In this document: positions 33,968 to 42,356 of the stretch, one piece after another
Numbering within the stretch: position 1 is the first letter of the stretch
How the letters are laid out: every line of letters starts with the position of its first letter
Assembly: GCA_045132495.1 (NCBI GenBank)
Contig: JBGUSK010000075.1
Location: forward strand, 1 to 64,000
Length of the DNA stretch: 64,000 nt
DNA from: UBA11524 sp045132495
GTDB lineage: Bacteria > Bacillota > Clostridia > Christensenellales > Aristaeellaceae
Direction of reading: 5' to 3'
Notes under the pieces: model-generated
What the model was told of the DNA's origin: nothing
What the model saw: the letters and a program-made list of their open reading frames with translations, nothing else
The model's database searches: none
Position numbers and translations under genes: made by a program

Positions 33968-34087
33968 ATGATGTGGATTCTGGTGGCTGCTCTGGTTGGT
34001 GTGGTGACCCTGTCCGTGAAGGAACAGCTTGACCGTGAACGCGATGTACACTGCATGCGTCAGCTGGCCCGCGAGTATTCTTACTGA
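33968..34087 (+). CDS. 39-residue single-pass membrane peptide
   Basis: A short frame with ATG at 33968, a strong GGGAGG site 7 nt upstream, its own promoter (33871-33898) and its own terminator (34100-34128). The product starts MMWILVAALVGVVTL, one hydrophobic helix, followed by a charged tail (KEQLDRERDVHCMRQLAR...). Such isolated membrane microproteins often modulate a transporter or sensor; no family is recognised here. All expression signals are present, so the gene is likely real. Confidence 0.68.
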   Translation: MMWILVAALVGVVTLSVKEQLDRERDVHCMRQLAREYSY

Positions 34088-34099
34088 CCTGATTTGTTT

Positions 34100-34128
34100 G
34101 CCCGGAGCGGACGCGTTCCGGGCTAATT
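34100..34128 (+). terminator. Terminator of the microprotein gene
   Basis: Stem GCCCGGA/TCCGGGC with a 10-nt loop and TAATTT. Confidence 0.7.
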
Positions 34129-34137
34129 TGCACCATA

Positions 34138-34166
34138 AAGGGGACTGTCATCACGACAGTCCCCTT
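34138..34166 (-). terminator. Terminator of pheST
   Basis: Perfect 12-bp stem AAGGGGACTGTC/GACAGTCCCCTT with a 5-nt loop, 14 bp downstream of the pheT stop; the minus strand continues with TTTATGG. Confidence 0.78.
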
Positions 34167-34179
34167 ATACGTTTTGGAA

Positions 34180-36540
34180 TTACTTCTTCAGCATGACGCC
34201 CTGCTTCTCCAGGTCGGCAATGACGCCGTCCACGACAGCCTGCACTTCCTCACGGGTGAGGGTGCGCTCAGCATGGGAGAAAAAGATGCGCACGGTGATG
34301 GACTTGCCCGCATCGTCGGTGTAAGTACCCACGACGGCCACCTTGTTCACCAGGGGGCTGTTGGCAGCCTCGATGGCCTGCTTGATGGGCTCATACTTAT
34401 CGCAGATGAAGGTCAGATCCTGCTCCATGCCGGGGAAGCGGCTGGGCTCGACGTACTTGATGCGCTCAGCGCCGATGTTCGCCAGCGCGTCGATGTCGAT
34501 CTCCGCAAAGACAATGGCGGCCTTCTTGTCGATCTTCTTGCTGACGACGGGGTGCGCCACGCCGATGGTGCCCAGGGTCACGCCGTCGCAGACGATGGCG
34601 TTCAGGTTCTTGGGATGCTCCCAGGAGTGGGCGGCTTCCGCCTTCACCCAGGTCAGAGGCTTATGCTTGAGGTCGTCCACGGTGACGGCCAGCATGTCGC
34701 GCAGCTTGAAGTACAGCGTTTCGACGCTCTCCACCTTGCTGAACAGGGTGATGCAGAGCTTCTTGTGCTCGCGGGCGAGGTTGTTCTCGTCCACGCCGTC
34801 AGCCACACGGCCCACCTCGAACACGCCGAAGGAAGGCGCATAGGCGGTGTTGCCCTTCACCTGCACCAGCTGAGTGGGCACGATGGAGCGGCGGATGACC
34901 TCGATGTTGGGGTTGGCCGCGCCCAGCAGGCGGATGTTGTCCTCCACCTCGATGCCCAGCTTCTTGTACTCGTCGGAGTACTGCCAGACGTAGGAGTGCA
35001 CCTCATGCAGCCCGTAACGCTTGACGAGGATGTCCTTCACCTTGTTCTCGGTGGTCTTTTCCACATGCTCGCGCACGGGGTACAGGGGCGCTTCGGCGGT
35101 ATGGACGTCGAAGTTGTCGTAGCCGTAGATACGGGTGATCTCCTCGATGATGTCGGCCTTGATGGTCACGTCCTTGGTGGCGCGCCAGGAAGGCACGTCC
35201 ACGCTGAACTTGTCGCCATCCTGACGGACGACGAAGCCCAGGGCGGTCAGGGTGGACACGATGTGCTCGTCGCTGATCTCGATGCCGGTGTAGCGATCCA
35301 CGAAGCGCTTGTCGAAGTCCAGGGTGACCTTGGGGTATTCGAAGGCGCGCTCGTCGGTCAGGCAGGAGGTGACGCGCATGCCGGCATCGGCATCCTGCAG
35401 GAGCTTGACGAAGCGGGCAATGGCGGGCACGGTCATCTCAGGATCGAGGGACTTCTCGTAACGGGCGGACGCATCGGTACGATGGGCCAGACGCACGGTG
35501 GACTTACGGACGGAAGCCGCGTCGAAGGTGGCAGACTCCAGGGTGAGGGAGGTGGTGTCGGCCACGATCTCGGAGTCCAGACCGCCCATGATGCCGGCGA
35601 TGGCCACGGGCTTGTCACCATTGCAGATCATCAGGGTGTTCTCGTCGATGTTGCGCTCCACCTTATCCAGGGTCTGGAAGGTGAAGGGCTCGGCGAAACG
35701 CTTGATGCGGATCTTCTCCACCTTGCGGCTGTCGAAGGCGTGCATGGGCTGGCCCATCTCCAGCATCAGGTAGTTGGTCAGGTCGGCCAGCAGGTTGATG
35801 GCGCGCATGCCGCAGTAGAACAGGCGGATGCGCATGTTCATCGGCGCGACGTTGCGGGTGATGTTCTCCACCGTCAGGCAGGAATAGCGCTGGCAGAGGG
35901 GATCCTCAATCTTCATGTCGATAGCGGGCAGGTTCTTGTACTGCTCCAGATCCACCACAGCCATGGGCTTGAGGGGACGCTTGGCCAGGGCGGCGAACTC
36001 GCGGGCGATGCCGTAGTGGCCCCACAGGTCGGGACGGTTGGTCAGGGACTTGTTGTCCACCTCGAACACGATGTCGTCGATCTGCCACAGGTCCTTCACG
36101 TCGGTGCCGACGGCCACATCCTCAATGATGTCCATGATGCCGTCGTTGTTGTCGCTCAGGCCCAGCTCCTTTTCAGAGCAGCACATGCCGTGGGAAGTGC
36201 AGCCGGCCAGCTTGCGGGGGGCGATGGTGATGTCACCGATCTGGGCGCCCAGCTTGGCGAAGGCGGTCTTCATGCCCACGCGGACGTTCGGCGCGCCGCA
36301 GACAACGTCGACGAGGTCGGCTTCGCCGCAGTCCACCTTCAGCAGGTGGAGCTTCTTGCTTTCGGGGTGATTCTCAACGCTCTTGATCTCCGCGACGACA
36401 ACGCCGGAGAGATCGGAGCCCTTGAGGAAGATCTCGTTTTCCACCTCGGCGGTGGACAGGGAGAACTGATGGATCAGCGCCATCAGGTCAATGCCGGACA
36501 GATCCACGAATTCCTGGATCCAGTTCATAGAAATATACAT
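34180..36540 (-). CDS. pheT: Phenylalanyl-tRNA synthetase beta subunit
   Basis: 786 residues, normal length. N-terminal segment MYISMNWIQEFVDLSG, the tRNA-binding (EMAP-like) domain around residues 40-150 (VVAEIKSVENHPESKKLHLLKVDCG, VVCGAPNVRVG), B3/B4 editing domain (residues ~200-370), B5 (~400-470), catalytic-like core and the C-terminal anticodon-binding FDX-ACB domain (EPSRFPGMEQDLTF). With PheS it charges tRNA-Phe as an alpha2beta2 enzyme. Here it is separated from pheS by a 185-bp gap filled with a palindromic repeat, which is unusual for this tightly coupled pair. Confidence 0.97.
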   Translation of the reverse strand: MYISMNWIQEFVDLSGIDLMALIHQFSLSTAEVENEIFLKGSDLSGVVVAEIKSVENHPESKKLHLLKVDCGEADLVDVVCGAPNVRVGMKTAFAKLGAQIGDITIAPRKLAGCTSHGMCCSEKELGLSDNNDGIMDIIEDVAVGTDVKDLWQIDDIVFEVDNKSLTNRPDLWGHYGIAREFAALAKRPLKPMAVVDLEQYKNLPAIDMKIEDPLCQRYSCLTVENITRNVAPMNMRIRLFYCGMRAINLLADLTNYLMLEMGQPMHAFDSRKVEKIRIKRFAEPFTFQTLDKVERNIDENTLMICNGDKPVAIAGIMGGLDSEIVADTTSLTLESATFDAASVRKSTVRLAHRTDASARYEKSLDPEMTVPAIARFVKLLQDADAGMRVTSCLTDERAFEYPKVTLDFDKRFVDRYTGIEISDEHIVSTLTALGFVVRQDGDKFSVDVPSWRATKDVTIKADIIEEITRIYGYDNFDVHTAEAPLYPVREHVEKTTENKVKDILVKRYGLHEVHSYVWQYSDEYKKLGIEVEDNIRLLGAANPNIEVIRRSIVPTQLVQVKGNTAYAPSFGVFEVGRVADGVDENNLAREHKKLCITLFSKVESVETLYFKLRDMLAVTVDDLKHKPLTWVKAEAAHSWEHPKNLNAIVCDGVTLGTIGVAHPVVSKKIDKKAAIVFAEIDIDALANIGAERIKYVEPSRFPGMEQDLTFICDKYEPIKQAIEAANSPLVNKVAVVGTYTDDAGKSITVRIFFSHAERTLTREEVQAVVDGVIADLEKQGVMLKK

Positions 36541-36563
36541 GAGCTTCGTTTGCCTCCTAATTT

Positions 36564-36725
36564 ATGCAAAGAGCGGGCCCGAAGGTTTCCAAAGGGCGAT
36601 CGGAAAGCCCTTTGGTCGCCTCCGCAGAGGCGAAACCCTTTGCAACAATCTTTCTTATCTGCATAAGAGGAGCCGCACTGCGGTGCGGGCAGGGGGCTTT
36701 CCGATCGCCCCCTGCACCCCTTCGG
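36564..36725. repeat. Composite palindromic repeat between pheS and pheT
   Basis: Two inverted units. Unit 1: hairpin CCAAAGGGC-GATCGGAAA-GCCCTTTGG (36589-36615) followed by TCGCCTC-CGCA-GAGGCGA (36616-36633). Unit 2: CCGCAC/GTGCGG (36673-36688) then CAGGGGGC-TTTCCGATC-GCCCCCTG (36690-36714) with CACCCCTTCGG. The loop of unit 2 is the exact reverse complement of the loop of unit 1. The word ATGCAAAGAGC at 36563-36574 and the TTTCCGATC loop recur in the copy inside the FliB-like gene. Confidence 0.8.
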
Positions 36726-37778
36726 TTACTCGTCGTCGGTAAACTGAGACAGGCGGGTCAAATTGCCGCTGTTCAGGTCACGGATGTCCTTCACGCCGTA
36801 CTGCATCATGGCCAGACGGGTCAGGCCCAGGCCGAAGGCGAAGCCGGTGTACTCCTCGGGGTCGATGCCGCCGGCCTTGAGGACTTCGGGGTGGATCATG
36901 CCGCAGGGGCACAGCTCCAGCCAGCCGGAGTGCTTGCAGGAGGGGCAGCCCTCGCCGCCGCAGATCAGGCAGGAGATGTCCAGCTCGAAGCCGGGCTCAA
37001 CGAAGGGGAAGAAGCCGGGACGCAGGCGCACCTTGATGTCCTTGCGGAACACCTCGCTCAGCATGGTCTTCATGAAGTAGATCAGGTTGGAAATGGAGAT
37101 GTTCTTGTCCACCATCATGCCTTCCATCTGGAAGAAGGTGTTCTCATGGCAGGCGTCGGTGGCCTCGTTGCGGAAGCAGCGGCCGGGGAACACGGCCTTG
37201 ATCGGCACGCCGTTATTCACCAGATCATCGCGGTACTTGCGGTAGATGGCGTTCTGGGCGGCAGAAGTCTGGGTCTTGAGCAGCTGGCCATTGTCCAGGT
37301 AGTAGGTGTCCTGCATGTCGCGGGCAGGGTGGAACTTGGGGATGTTCAGGGACTCGAAGCACTCGTAGTCCGTGACGATCTCAGCATAGTCCTCCAGATG
37401 GAAGCCCATCGTGCGGAAGACCTGCTCACACTGACGCTGCACCAGGGTGATGGGGTGGTAGGAACCGCGATCCATATTGGCGGGCATGGACACATCGAAC
37501 TCCGGCAGGGAGTCGATCTCCTTTTGGAGCTCGGCAGCCTTCATTTCTTCCAGCTTTTCCGCCAGGGCGACGGTGATCTGGTTCTTCAGCTCGTTGGTCT
37601 CGGCGCCGATGGTCTTGCGCTCCTCCACGGACATGTTGCCCATGCCCTTGAGCAGCTCGGTCATCTTGCCCTTCTTGCCCAGGTAGCCCACGCGCAGCGC
37701 TTCCAGAGCAGCCATATCGGCCACCTGAGAAAGCTCGGCTTCGAAGCTTGCCTTCAGGGCAGCGATCTTCTCGTTCAT
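36726..37778 (-). CDS. pheS: Phenylalanyl-tRNA synthetase alpha subunit
   Basis: 350 residues from ATG at 37778; an ATG at 37853 lies within the T-box leader and is rejected. N-terminal coiled-coil (residues 1-90) for tRNA binding, class II motifs 2 and 3 (e.g. RNEATDACHENTFFQMEG and the GFAFGLGLTRLAMM segment), and the Cys-rich GGEGCPSCKHSGW segment near residues ~270-290. Catalyses Phe-tRNA formation with PheT. Expression is controlled by the T-box upstream. Confidence 0.97.
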   Translation of the reverse strand: MNEKIAALKASFEAELSQVADMAALEALRVGYLGKKGKMTELLKGMGNMSVEERKTIGAETNELKNQITVALAEKLEEMKAAELQKEIDSLPEFDVSMPANMDRGSYHPITLVQRQCEQVFRTMGFHLEDYAEIVTDYECFESLNIPKFHPARDMQDTYYLDNGQLLKTQTSAAQNAIYRKYRDDLVNNGVPIKAVFPGRCFRNEATDACHENTFFQMEGMMVDKNISISNLIYFMKTMLSEVFRKDIKVRLRPGFFPFVEPGFELDISCLICGGEGCPSCKHSGWLELCPCGMIHPEVLKAGGIDPEEYTGFAFGLGLTRLAMMQYGVKDIRDLNSGNLTRLSQFTDDE

Positions 37779-37808
37779 GTATGTTGCCTCCTTGATAGAA
37801 ATACAAAA

Positions 37809-38031
37809 TAAAAACCGTCTCACATAAATGAGACGGATTATCCGCGGTACCACTCAAATTGCCGTGTCGTTCGGCCACTCGATGCCTTAACGCGGCGAAC
37901 GCCCACAGGGGGAACTCACGGGGTGAAATTCATCCGTCAGCACCCTTACGGCTTTTCAGCATGCAGCCGCTCTCTGTGAAGGGAAAGCTGGGGGTTACTG
38001 TGTCCCGGTCATCGTTGTTGATATTGAATAC
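37809..38031 (-). promoter_or_regulatory. T-box riboswitch of pheST
   Basis: Minus-strand leader of about 250 nt. The conserved T-box sequence AGTGGTACCGCGG is at 37842-37854 and is followed by the terminator stem CCGTCTCA/TGAGACGG (37815-37836) and a T-rich tail. Upstream, the stem I region includes CAGAGAGC (AG-bulge) and GAATTTCACC with a TTC triplet that fits a Phe specifier. Uncharged tRNA-Phe would bind and favour the antiterminator. Confidence 0.9.
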
Positions 38032-38037
38032 CTGCCT

Positions 38038-38066
38038 ATTTTAGCACGGTTCAAACGCTTTTGCAA
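38038..38066 (-). promoter_or_regulatory. Promoter of the pheST T-box leader
   Basis: TTGCAA (38061-38066) and TAAAAT (38038-38043) with a 17-bp spacer on the minus strand, starting the leader near 38031. Confidence 0.75.
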
Positions 38067-38076
38067 CCCCGAATTT

Positions 38077-38580
38077 TTACAGCCGCATATGCTTCATATA
38101 CTTCATCACGCGATCCGCACACACACCGGTCAGCGCGCCGAAAATGAGGCCGGAGATCATCAGCACCGGCAGATATCCCAGCAGCCCCGGCGTATTGACA
38201 ACCAGCATCGCCATGCCGATCTGGCCCACATTGTGCATCACGCCGCCCACGATGGAGACCGTCACCGGATGCATGCCCTTGATGCGGGAGATCAGCACCA
38301 TCGCCGTCAGCGACACGATACCGCCCGCAAAACCCATCGCGAAGGTCACGCCCAGGCTGCCAAACAGCACATTGGACAGGAATACCTTAAAGAGCATCAG
38401 CACAAAGGCGGTTGGAATATCCAGCATATACACCGCAAAGATCAGCACGCTGTTGGAAAGCCCCAGCTTCACACCCGGATAGGGAGAGGGAATCTGTTTC
38501 TCCACCCATCCGAGAATGAGCATCATCGCCAGCAGCAGCCCGCACAGAGCCACCCGCTTGGTGTTGAATCGTTTACTCAT
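38077..38580 (-). CDS. Gx transporter family membrane protein
   Basis: 167 residues from ATG at 38580, overlapping the NusG-II gene by 8 nt. Five to six membrane helices with LGLSNSVLIFAVYMLD, SNVLFGSLGVTFAMGFAGG and GGVMHNVGQIGMA, the pattern of the Gx transporter (heptaprenyl-diphosphate synthase component I-like) family. The role is not well defined; S-component-like substrate uptake or quinone-related functions have been proposed for relatives. It pairs with the NusG domain II protein, a frequent arrangement in Firmicutes. Confidence 0.8.
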   Translation of the reverse strand: MSKRFNTKRVALCGLLLAMMLILGWVEKQIPSPYPGVKLGLSNSVLIFAVYMLDIPTAFVLMLFKVFLSNVLFGSLGVTFAMGFAGGIVSLTAMVLISRIKGMHPVTVSIVGGVMHNVGQIGMAMLVVNTPGLLGYLPVLMISGLIFGALTGVCADRVMKYMKHMRL

Positions 38581-39025
38581 TGCCTTCCTCCCCGGTATAG
38601 CCAGCCATGGACAGCAACAGACCTGCCACTTCCTCCTCGGTATAAAGCTCCAGCACCACTTCATTGGGCATGCAGAGGATCATGTTCTGCAGCACTCGGT
38701 CGGCGCGGTTCTGAAGGGACACAACGCCCTGCAGCACGCAGTCCTGATTGTCACAGGTGGAGGAATGCATGACCACGCTGTCCGGGGTGACCTCGATCAC
38801 GTTGACCTTATCTCCCCGGGTGATGGTGTAGCGGCCATCCTCCTCCAGCTTGATGGGCTCGTACATCTCGCCGGCAACGGTGATCACCAGCCATGCCGAC
38901 GCATCCTCCGGAACGTCTGCCAATTGCTTGCGCTGCATCGCGGCGATCACGCCAACCACAGCGATCACCAGCACGATCACGGCGATCACGATCAGGTTCC
39001 TTTTATCAAATCGCTTCTGCTCCAT
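38573..39025 (-). CDS. NusG domain II-containing membrane-anchored protein
   Basis: 150 residues. One N-terminal membrane helix (residues 9-30), then a beta-rich domain with AWLVITVAGEMYEPIKLEEDGRY and SSTCDNQDCVLQG, typical of the extracytoplasmic NusG domain II family; the Cys pair C-D-N-Q-D-C is conserved in relatives and could form a disulfide or bind a cofactor. The gene overlaps the Gx transporter gene by 8 nt. Confidence 0.82.
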   Translation of the reverse strand: MEQKRFDKRNLIVIAVIVLVIAVVGVIAAMQRKQLADVPEDASAWLVITVAGEMYEPIKLEEDGRYTITRGDKVNVIEVTPDSVVMHSSTCDNQDCVLQGVVSLQNRADRVLQNMILCMPNEVVLELYTEEEVAGLLLSMAGYTGEEGNE

Positions 39026-39124
39026 GCAAAAAGCTCCTTTTTGTCGATATCCTCCTCATCATACACGAATCGTCCTGCTTCGTCAAGGGGACTTCATTCC
39101 ATTTCTTCCATATAAACAGCGCCG

Positions 39125-39817
39125 TTACACCAACCGCTGCATGCCAAGCGTGAGCCTTTCCTGCACCCGGCAGAGGAACTCCCGGTTGGTGGGCTTCCCC
39201 TTCTCCGGATCAACGCTGGAGCCGAAAAAACGCTCCATCGCCGCAAGGCTGCCATGTATCCAGGTGGACTCCACGCACAGCCGCAGGCTCCGCTCCACCC
39301 CGGCAGCGGTCATGCCGTATTTCCTGGCAATCAGGGGATACAGCCCATGCTGGAGATCCTTCAGCAGCGGCGGATGCACCACCGTCAGCGCGCACATTTC
39401 CGGCAGAAACTGCCATGCCCGCAGCCGTCCCGGCACCGCCAGCGTCCGCAGGAGCGCGGCAGCGATGTCCATCGTGGCTGGCAGATGTCGCTCCGCCATC
39501 ACCGGCAGACGCCCCTCCTTCTGCCAGGCATGCAGCAGCACAGGCAGTTCCGCCACAGCGGGGAGCGCTCCATCCGGTGCACCTGTCCCCAGCACATAGG
39601 GCGGCGCAAGGAGCGGATGCTCTGCCAGCGAGCGCAGCAGCCGTTTGCTTTCTCCTCCCGGCAGGAGAAGCAGCACATCCGCCCATTCCCGCAGGAGAAG
39701 AGCGGCCTGTTCCGCGCTGGCAGCCGGCGTGCAGCGCCAGTCCGCCCCCAGATCCTCCACCGCAAATTGCCACTGCCGCCCGGTATGCTCCGACGGCGCA
39801 AGTACGATCACATCCAT
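39125..39817 (-). CDS. Spo0A-like regulator with a degenerate receiver domain
   Basis: 230 residues. Residues ~1-110 look like a receiver fold (MDVIVLAPSEHTGRQ, then WADVLLLLPGG) but the phosphoacceptor Asp strand reads LLLLPGG and the N-terminal acidic pair is missing. Residues ~115-228 match the Spo0A C-terminal DNA-binding domain: LLRTLAVPGRLRAW, GLYPLIARKYGMTAAGVERSLR, W-I-H-G-S and P-T-N-R-E-F. A Spo0A paralogue that cannot be phosphorylated in the normal way is inferred. It might bind Spo0A boxes constitutively or through a partner. Single gene; no promoter was assigned. Confidence 0.75.
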   Translation of the reverse strand: MDVIVLAPSEHTGRQWQFAVEDLGADWRCTPAASAEQAALLLREWADVLLLLPGGESKRLLRSLAEHPLLAPPYVLGTGAPDGALPAVAELPVLLHAWQKEGRLPVMAERHLPATMDIAAALLRTLAVPGRLRAWQFLPEMCALTVVHPPLLKDLQHGLYPLIARKYGMTAAGVERSLRLCVESTWIHGSLAAMERFFGSSVDPEKGKPTNREFLCRVQERLTLGMQRLV

Positions 39818-39877
39818 GCCGTTCCCTCCCCCGTAAAGGATAGCACGGCACCTCCTTGTCCTGCGAAAAAACGACGC

Positions 39878-39908
39878 AAAAAGACCGGAAGCATCGGCCT
39901 CCGGTCTT
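39878..39908 (-). terminator. Terminator after the Nudix gene
   Basis: On the minus strand AAGACCGGA/TCCGGTCTT with a 10-nt loop and TTTTTGCG, just after the Nudix stop. Confidence 0.8.
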
Positions 39909-39913
39909 GTACA

Positions 39914-40432
39914 TCAGGGAATGATGCCCTCTTCGATCAGCAGCTCCAGCACCCGCGCCTCCCGGAGAAGCATGGTCTGATAGCGGTTGTTCAGGGCGTA
40001 TTCGTGGTTTGCGCGAATGACGTGGCGTGCGTCCGCAAATTCCGGCGTGAATCCTGCCTCCGCCTCGTAATCCTCCATTTGCGGGGGCAGGGCTTCCTCC
40101 TCCGCCTCGCATATATAGTAGAAATTATCCTGGATGAAGCACTCGTTCGGATCCTTCCCGCCCCGCTGGATGCGGTGGACATAACCATACTCCCGCACGG
40201 TTTCCGGCTTGACGATCAGCCCGGCTTCCTCGCGGGTCTCCCGGATCATGGCAGTGACAGGGTCTTCGCCCTCCTCAATGCCGCCGCCAGGAAACTTGTA
40301 GTACCCCTGCTTGAGGCTGTGGATCATCGCCACCTTGCCGCCGCGCAGGATGATGCTCCTGGCGGAGTTGCGCACGAAGGTGTAGGTGCAATCGGCGTAA
40401 TCCTGCATGTCCATGGCGAATAGAAGTCTCAT
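39914..40432 (-). CDS. Nudix hydrolase
   Basis: 172 residues. The Nudix box is complete: G-G-G-I-E-E-G-E-D then R-E-T-R-E-E-A-G-L, with the metal-binding R-E-x-x-E-E. It hydrolyses a nucleoside diphosphate linked to another moiety; the substrate is not predictable. Its start overlaps the end of the preceding hydrolase gene by 4 nt (ATGA), so it is translated together with it. Confidence 0.88.
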   Translation of the reverse strand: MRLLFAMDMQDYADCTYTFVRNSARSIILRGGKVAMIHSLKQGYYKFPGGGIEEGEDPVTAMIRETREEAGLIVKPETVREYGYVHRIQRGGKDPNECFIQDNFYYICEAEEEALPPQMEDYEAEAGFTPEFADARHVIRANHEYALNNRYQTMLLREARVLELLIEEGIIP

Positions 40433-41172
40433 GGGGCCTCCTGTTCTGCAGGGATGATCATATCCAGCATGGCCGCGCGGATAGCCGTCTTGTCCGCTGG
40501 GGCGAATTCATGATGCCGGCTCCCCGGCATGCGGTGCAGTATGATCGCCGGATTTCCTGCCATGCACTTTTCGCTGCGTTGGCTGACCTGCTCGTCATGC
40601 GCAGCCATAAACACACGGGTAGGGACGGTCAGGCGGGATACCTTCTGCCGTGCATCCCTGCTGAGGTCAAAGAGCTCCAGATACCGGGGAATCCACCCGA
40701 TATATCGCCAGATACGCCAATCCACCTCCGTGCCGTAGCAGGTGTGCAGCTCCTCCTGACTCGTCAGGCCAAGCACGGCTTTGCCGATGTTCCGCACCCA
40801 GGCCGTGGGCCGCGACCAGATGCGCAGCGGTACGCAGAGCAGCAGCAGCCCGGCAATGCGGGAATCATCCCGGACGGCCTCGCGGATCGCCAGCAGCGTT
40901 CCCAGCGAATGGGCAACGATGTACACCCTCTCATGAGTCGCACGCAGCTCGTCAATCGCGCCGCGGACGTGGGCTTCCCACTCCTTCGCGCCATGCTTGC
41001 CGAAATCGCTGACGCTTCCGCCGTGACCAGGAAGGAGGATGCTGTACACCGAGATATCTGCCGGAAGGGCAGCTGCGTATTCATCAAAGAACCGGGGCGT
41101 GGCGTTGATGCCGTGCACGAAGAGCACCGCATTCTTCGCGCTGGGGATGATGCGTTTGTACTCGCTGTGCAC
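40429..41172 (-). CDS. Alpha/beta hydrolase (lysophospholipase/monoacylglycerol lipase-like)
   Basis: 247 residues. The probable start is GTG at 41172, preceded by AAGGAGG 9 nt away; an ATG at 41208 lies inside the previous gene without a ribosome site. Motifs: oxyanion strand VLFVHGINATP, nucleophile VAHSLGT, Asp in AAHDEQVS and His in GSRHHEF. The fold fits the Hydrolase_4 lysophospholipase group. It is in the middle of a minus-strand operon with the kinase-CYTH fusion before it and Nudix after it. Confidence 0.83.
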   Translation of the reverse strand: MHSEYKRIIPSAKNAVLFVHGINATPRFFDEYAAALPADISVYSILLPGHGGSVSDFGKHGAKEWEAHVRGAIDELRATHERVYIVAHSLGTLLAIREAVRDDSRIAGLLLLCVPLRIWSRPTAWVRNIGKAVLGLTSQEELHTCYGTEVDWRIWRYIGWIPRYLELFDLSRDARQKVSRLTVPTRVFMAAHDEQVSQRSEKCMAGNPAIILHRMPGSRHHEFAPADKTAIRAAMLDMIIPAEQEAP

Positions 41173-41185
41173 GATTTTCGCCTCC

Positions 41186-42271
41186 TTATATTTCAGCCAA
41201 GCGGGCATTTTTGTATTCCGGGTCGTCAGTGACCTCGCAGATCACGTGCAGCTGGGGCGGGAATTCAACCGGTTCGTTTTCATCGCTCAGCTCGATCTCC
41301 ACGATGGCCTTGTCCTGCCAGAAGGGGTATACGTCGATCTCGAAATACTGGATGCCCCAGGTCAGGCAGTAGCGGGTCTTGCGGATTTGGCGGCGGCTGA
41401 CATCAGCGTCCATCATGGCGATAAGGTACTCGTCCTTGGTGAGACGCTTCTCGACCTCCACGCGCTTGAGGCCTGTGCCGCGCTTGATGGTCTTGAAGTA
41501 CAGATAATGCCCGTCACAGCCCCGCTGGCGGATGCGCCTTTCCTCACCGTTTTTCGCGGTGAGGTAGGTTTGGAGCAGGTCGATCTTCGAGCAGTTGGGC
41601 AGGCTCTCCAGCCAGGCGATATCCGGATATTCGATGAGGAACTTGCGCTCGATCTCCAGGGGCTCCGGCCCGCCGAGGAAGGAGGATATCTCCTTGATCA
41701 GCCGCTTCATCTTGTCCTCAAAATTGGTTTCGTTGTCGATCACGCGGAAATGGGGATGCCCCGTCCATGCGGCGATAATCTTATCATCCAGCGCCACAGC
41801 CTGCTCCACCGTTTCGATGCGGGCAGAATTATTCGCCGTTGTGTAGAACTGCTCCGCGCCCTTGGCGGCAGTCACCAGGTGGAACACCGCATCATACTGA
41901 TCCCGCATTTCGACCTCACCCTCGCCGATGCGGTCCAGCACCCAGGCCGTTTCCTCCTCGTTCATGTAGGCCCGGTTGTCCAGCATACCCCGGTCACAGA
42001 CGATGAGGATGCGATCCTTGGGCATGGTGCGTGCAGCCTGCTCAAAGAGGCGTTCCTTCTCCCTTTGGAGAGTCATCTGCACCACCTGATACTCCGCATT
42101 GGTGCCGCAGGTCCAGGGGGCGACGCCGCCGGAAATGAACTCCGTGGCGGTTTCCGGCACGAAGAGCACCGTCCAGCCCTTCTCGCTGAAGTGATTTTGA
42201 ATCCAGCTCATGGCGGTGGATTTGCCCGCGCAGGGCCCGCCGGTGATCACGATCTTGACAAGCTGCTGCAT
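41186..42271 (-). CDS. Nucleoside/NK-like kinase fused to a CYTH triphosphate-tunnel domain
   Basis: 361 residues, ATG at 42271 behind GGGAGGG. Residues 1-185 form a P-loop kinase-like domain (GGPCAGKST at 11-19; ILIVCDRGMLDNRAY; P-E-T-A-T-E-F). Residues ~200-361 form a CYTH domain: the E-x-E-x-K signature LEIERKFL, R-I-R-Q-R, Y-L-Y-F-K-T-I-K, EVEKRLT, and C-terminal E-I-E-L-S-D. CYTH proteins bind and cleave triphosphorylated compounds or inorganic triphosphate. The fusion suggests phosphorylation or binding of one ligand plus triphosphate turnover, but the substrate is unknown. Confidence 0.82.
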   Translation of the reverse strand: MQQLVKIVITGGPCAGKSTAMSWIQNHFSEKGWTVLFVPETATEFISGGVAPWTCGTNAEYQVVQMTLQREKERLFEQAARTMPKDRILIVCDRGMLDNRAYMNEEETAWVLDRIGEGEVEMRDQYDAVFHLVTAAKGAEQFYTTANNSARIETVEQAVALDDKIIAAWTGHPHFRVIDNETNFEDKMKRLIKEISSFLGGPEPLEIERKFLIEYPDIAWLESLPNCSKIDLLQTYLTAKNGEERRIRQRGCDGHYLYFKTIKRGTGLKRVEVEKRLTKDEYLIAMMDADVSRRQIRKTRYCLTWGIQYFEIDVYPFWQDKAIVEIELSDENEPVEFPPQLHVICEVTDDPEYKNARLAEI

Positions 42272-42356
42272 GTGTGTGCCCTCCCTTGGTATATGTACCT
42301 ATATTATATCGAAGGCTGCGCAGGATTGCAAGTGGCGGCATGGATCGCCAACTGTT

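Noticed and set aside
34174..36666. Plus-strand open frame of 830 codons
   Set aside because: Shadow of pheT; pheT is complete and motif-rich on the minus strand.
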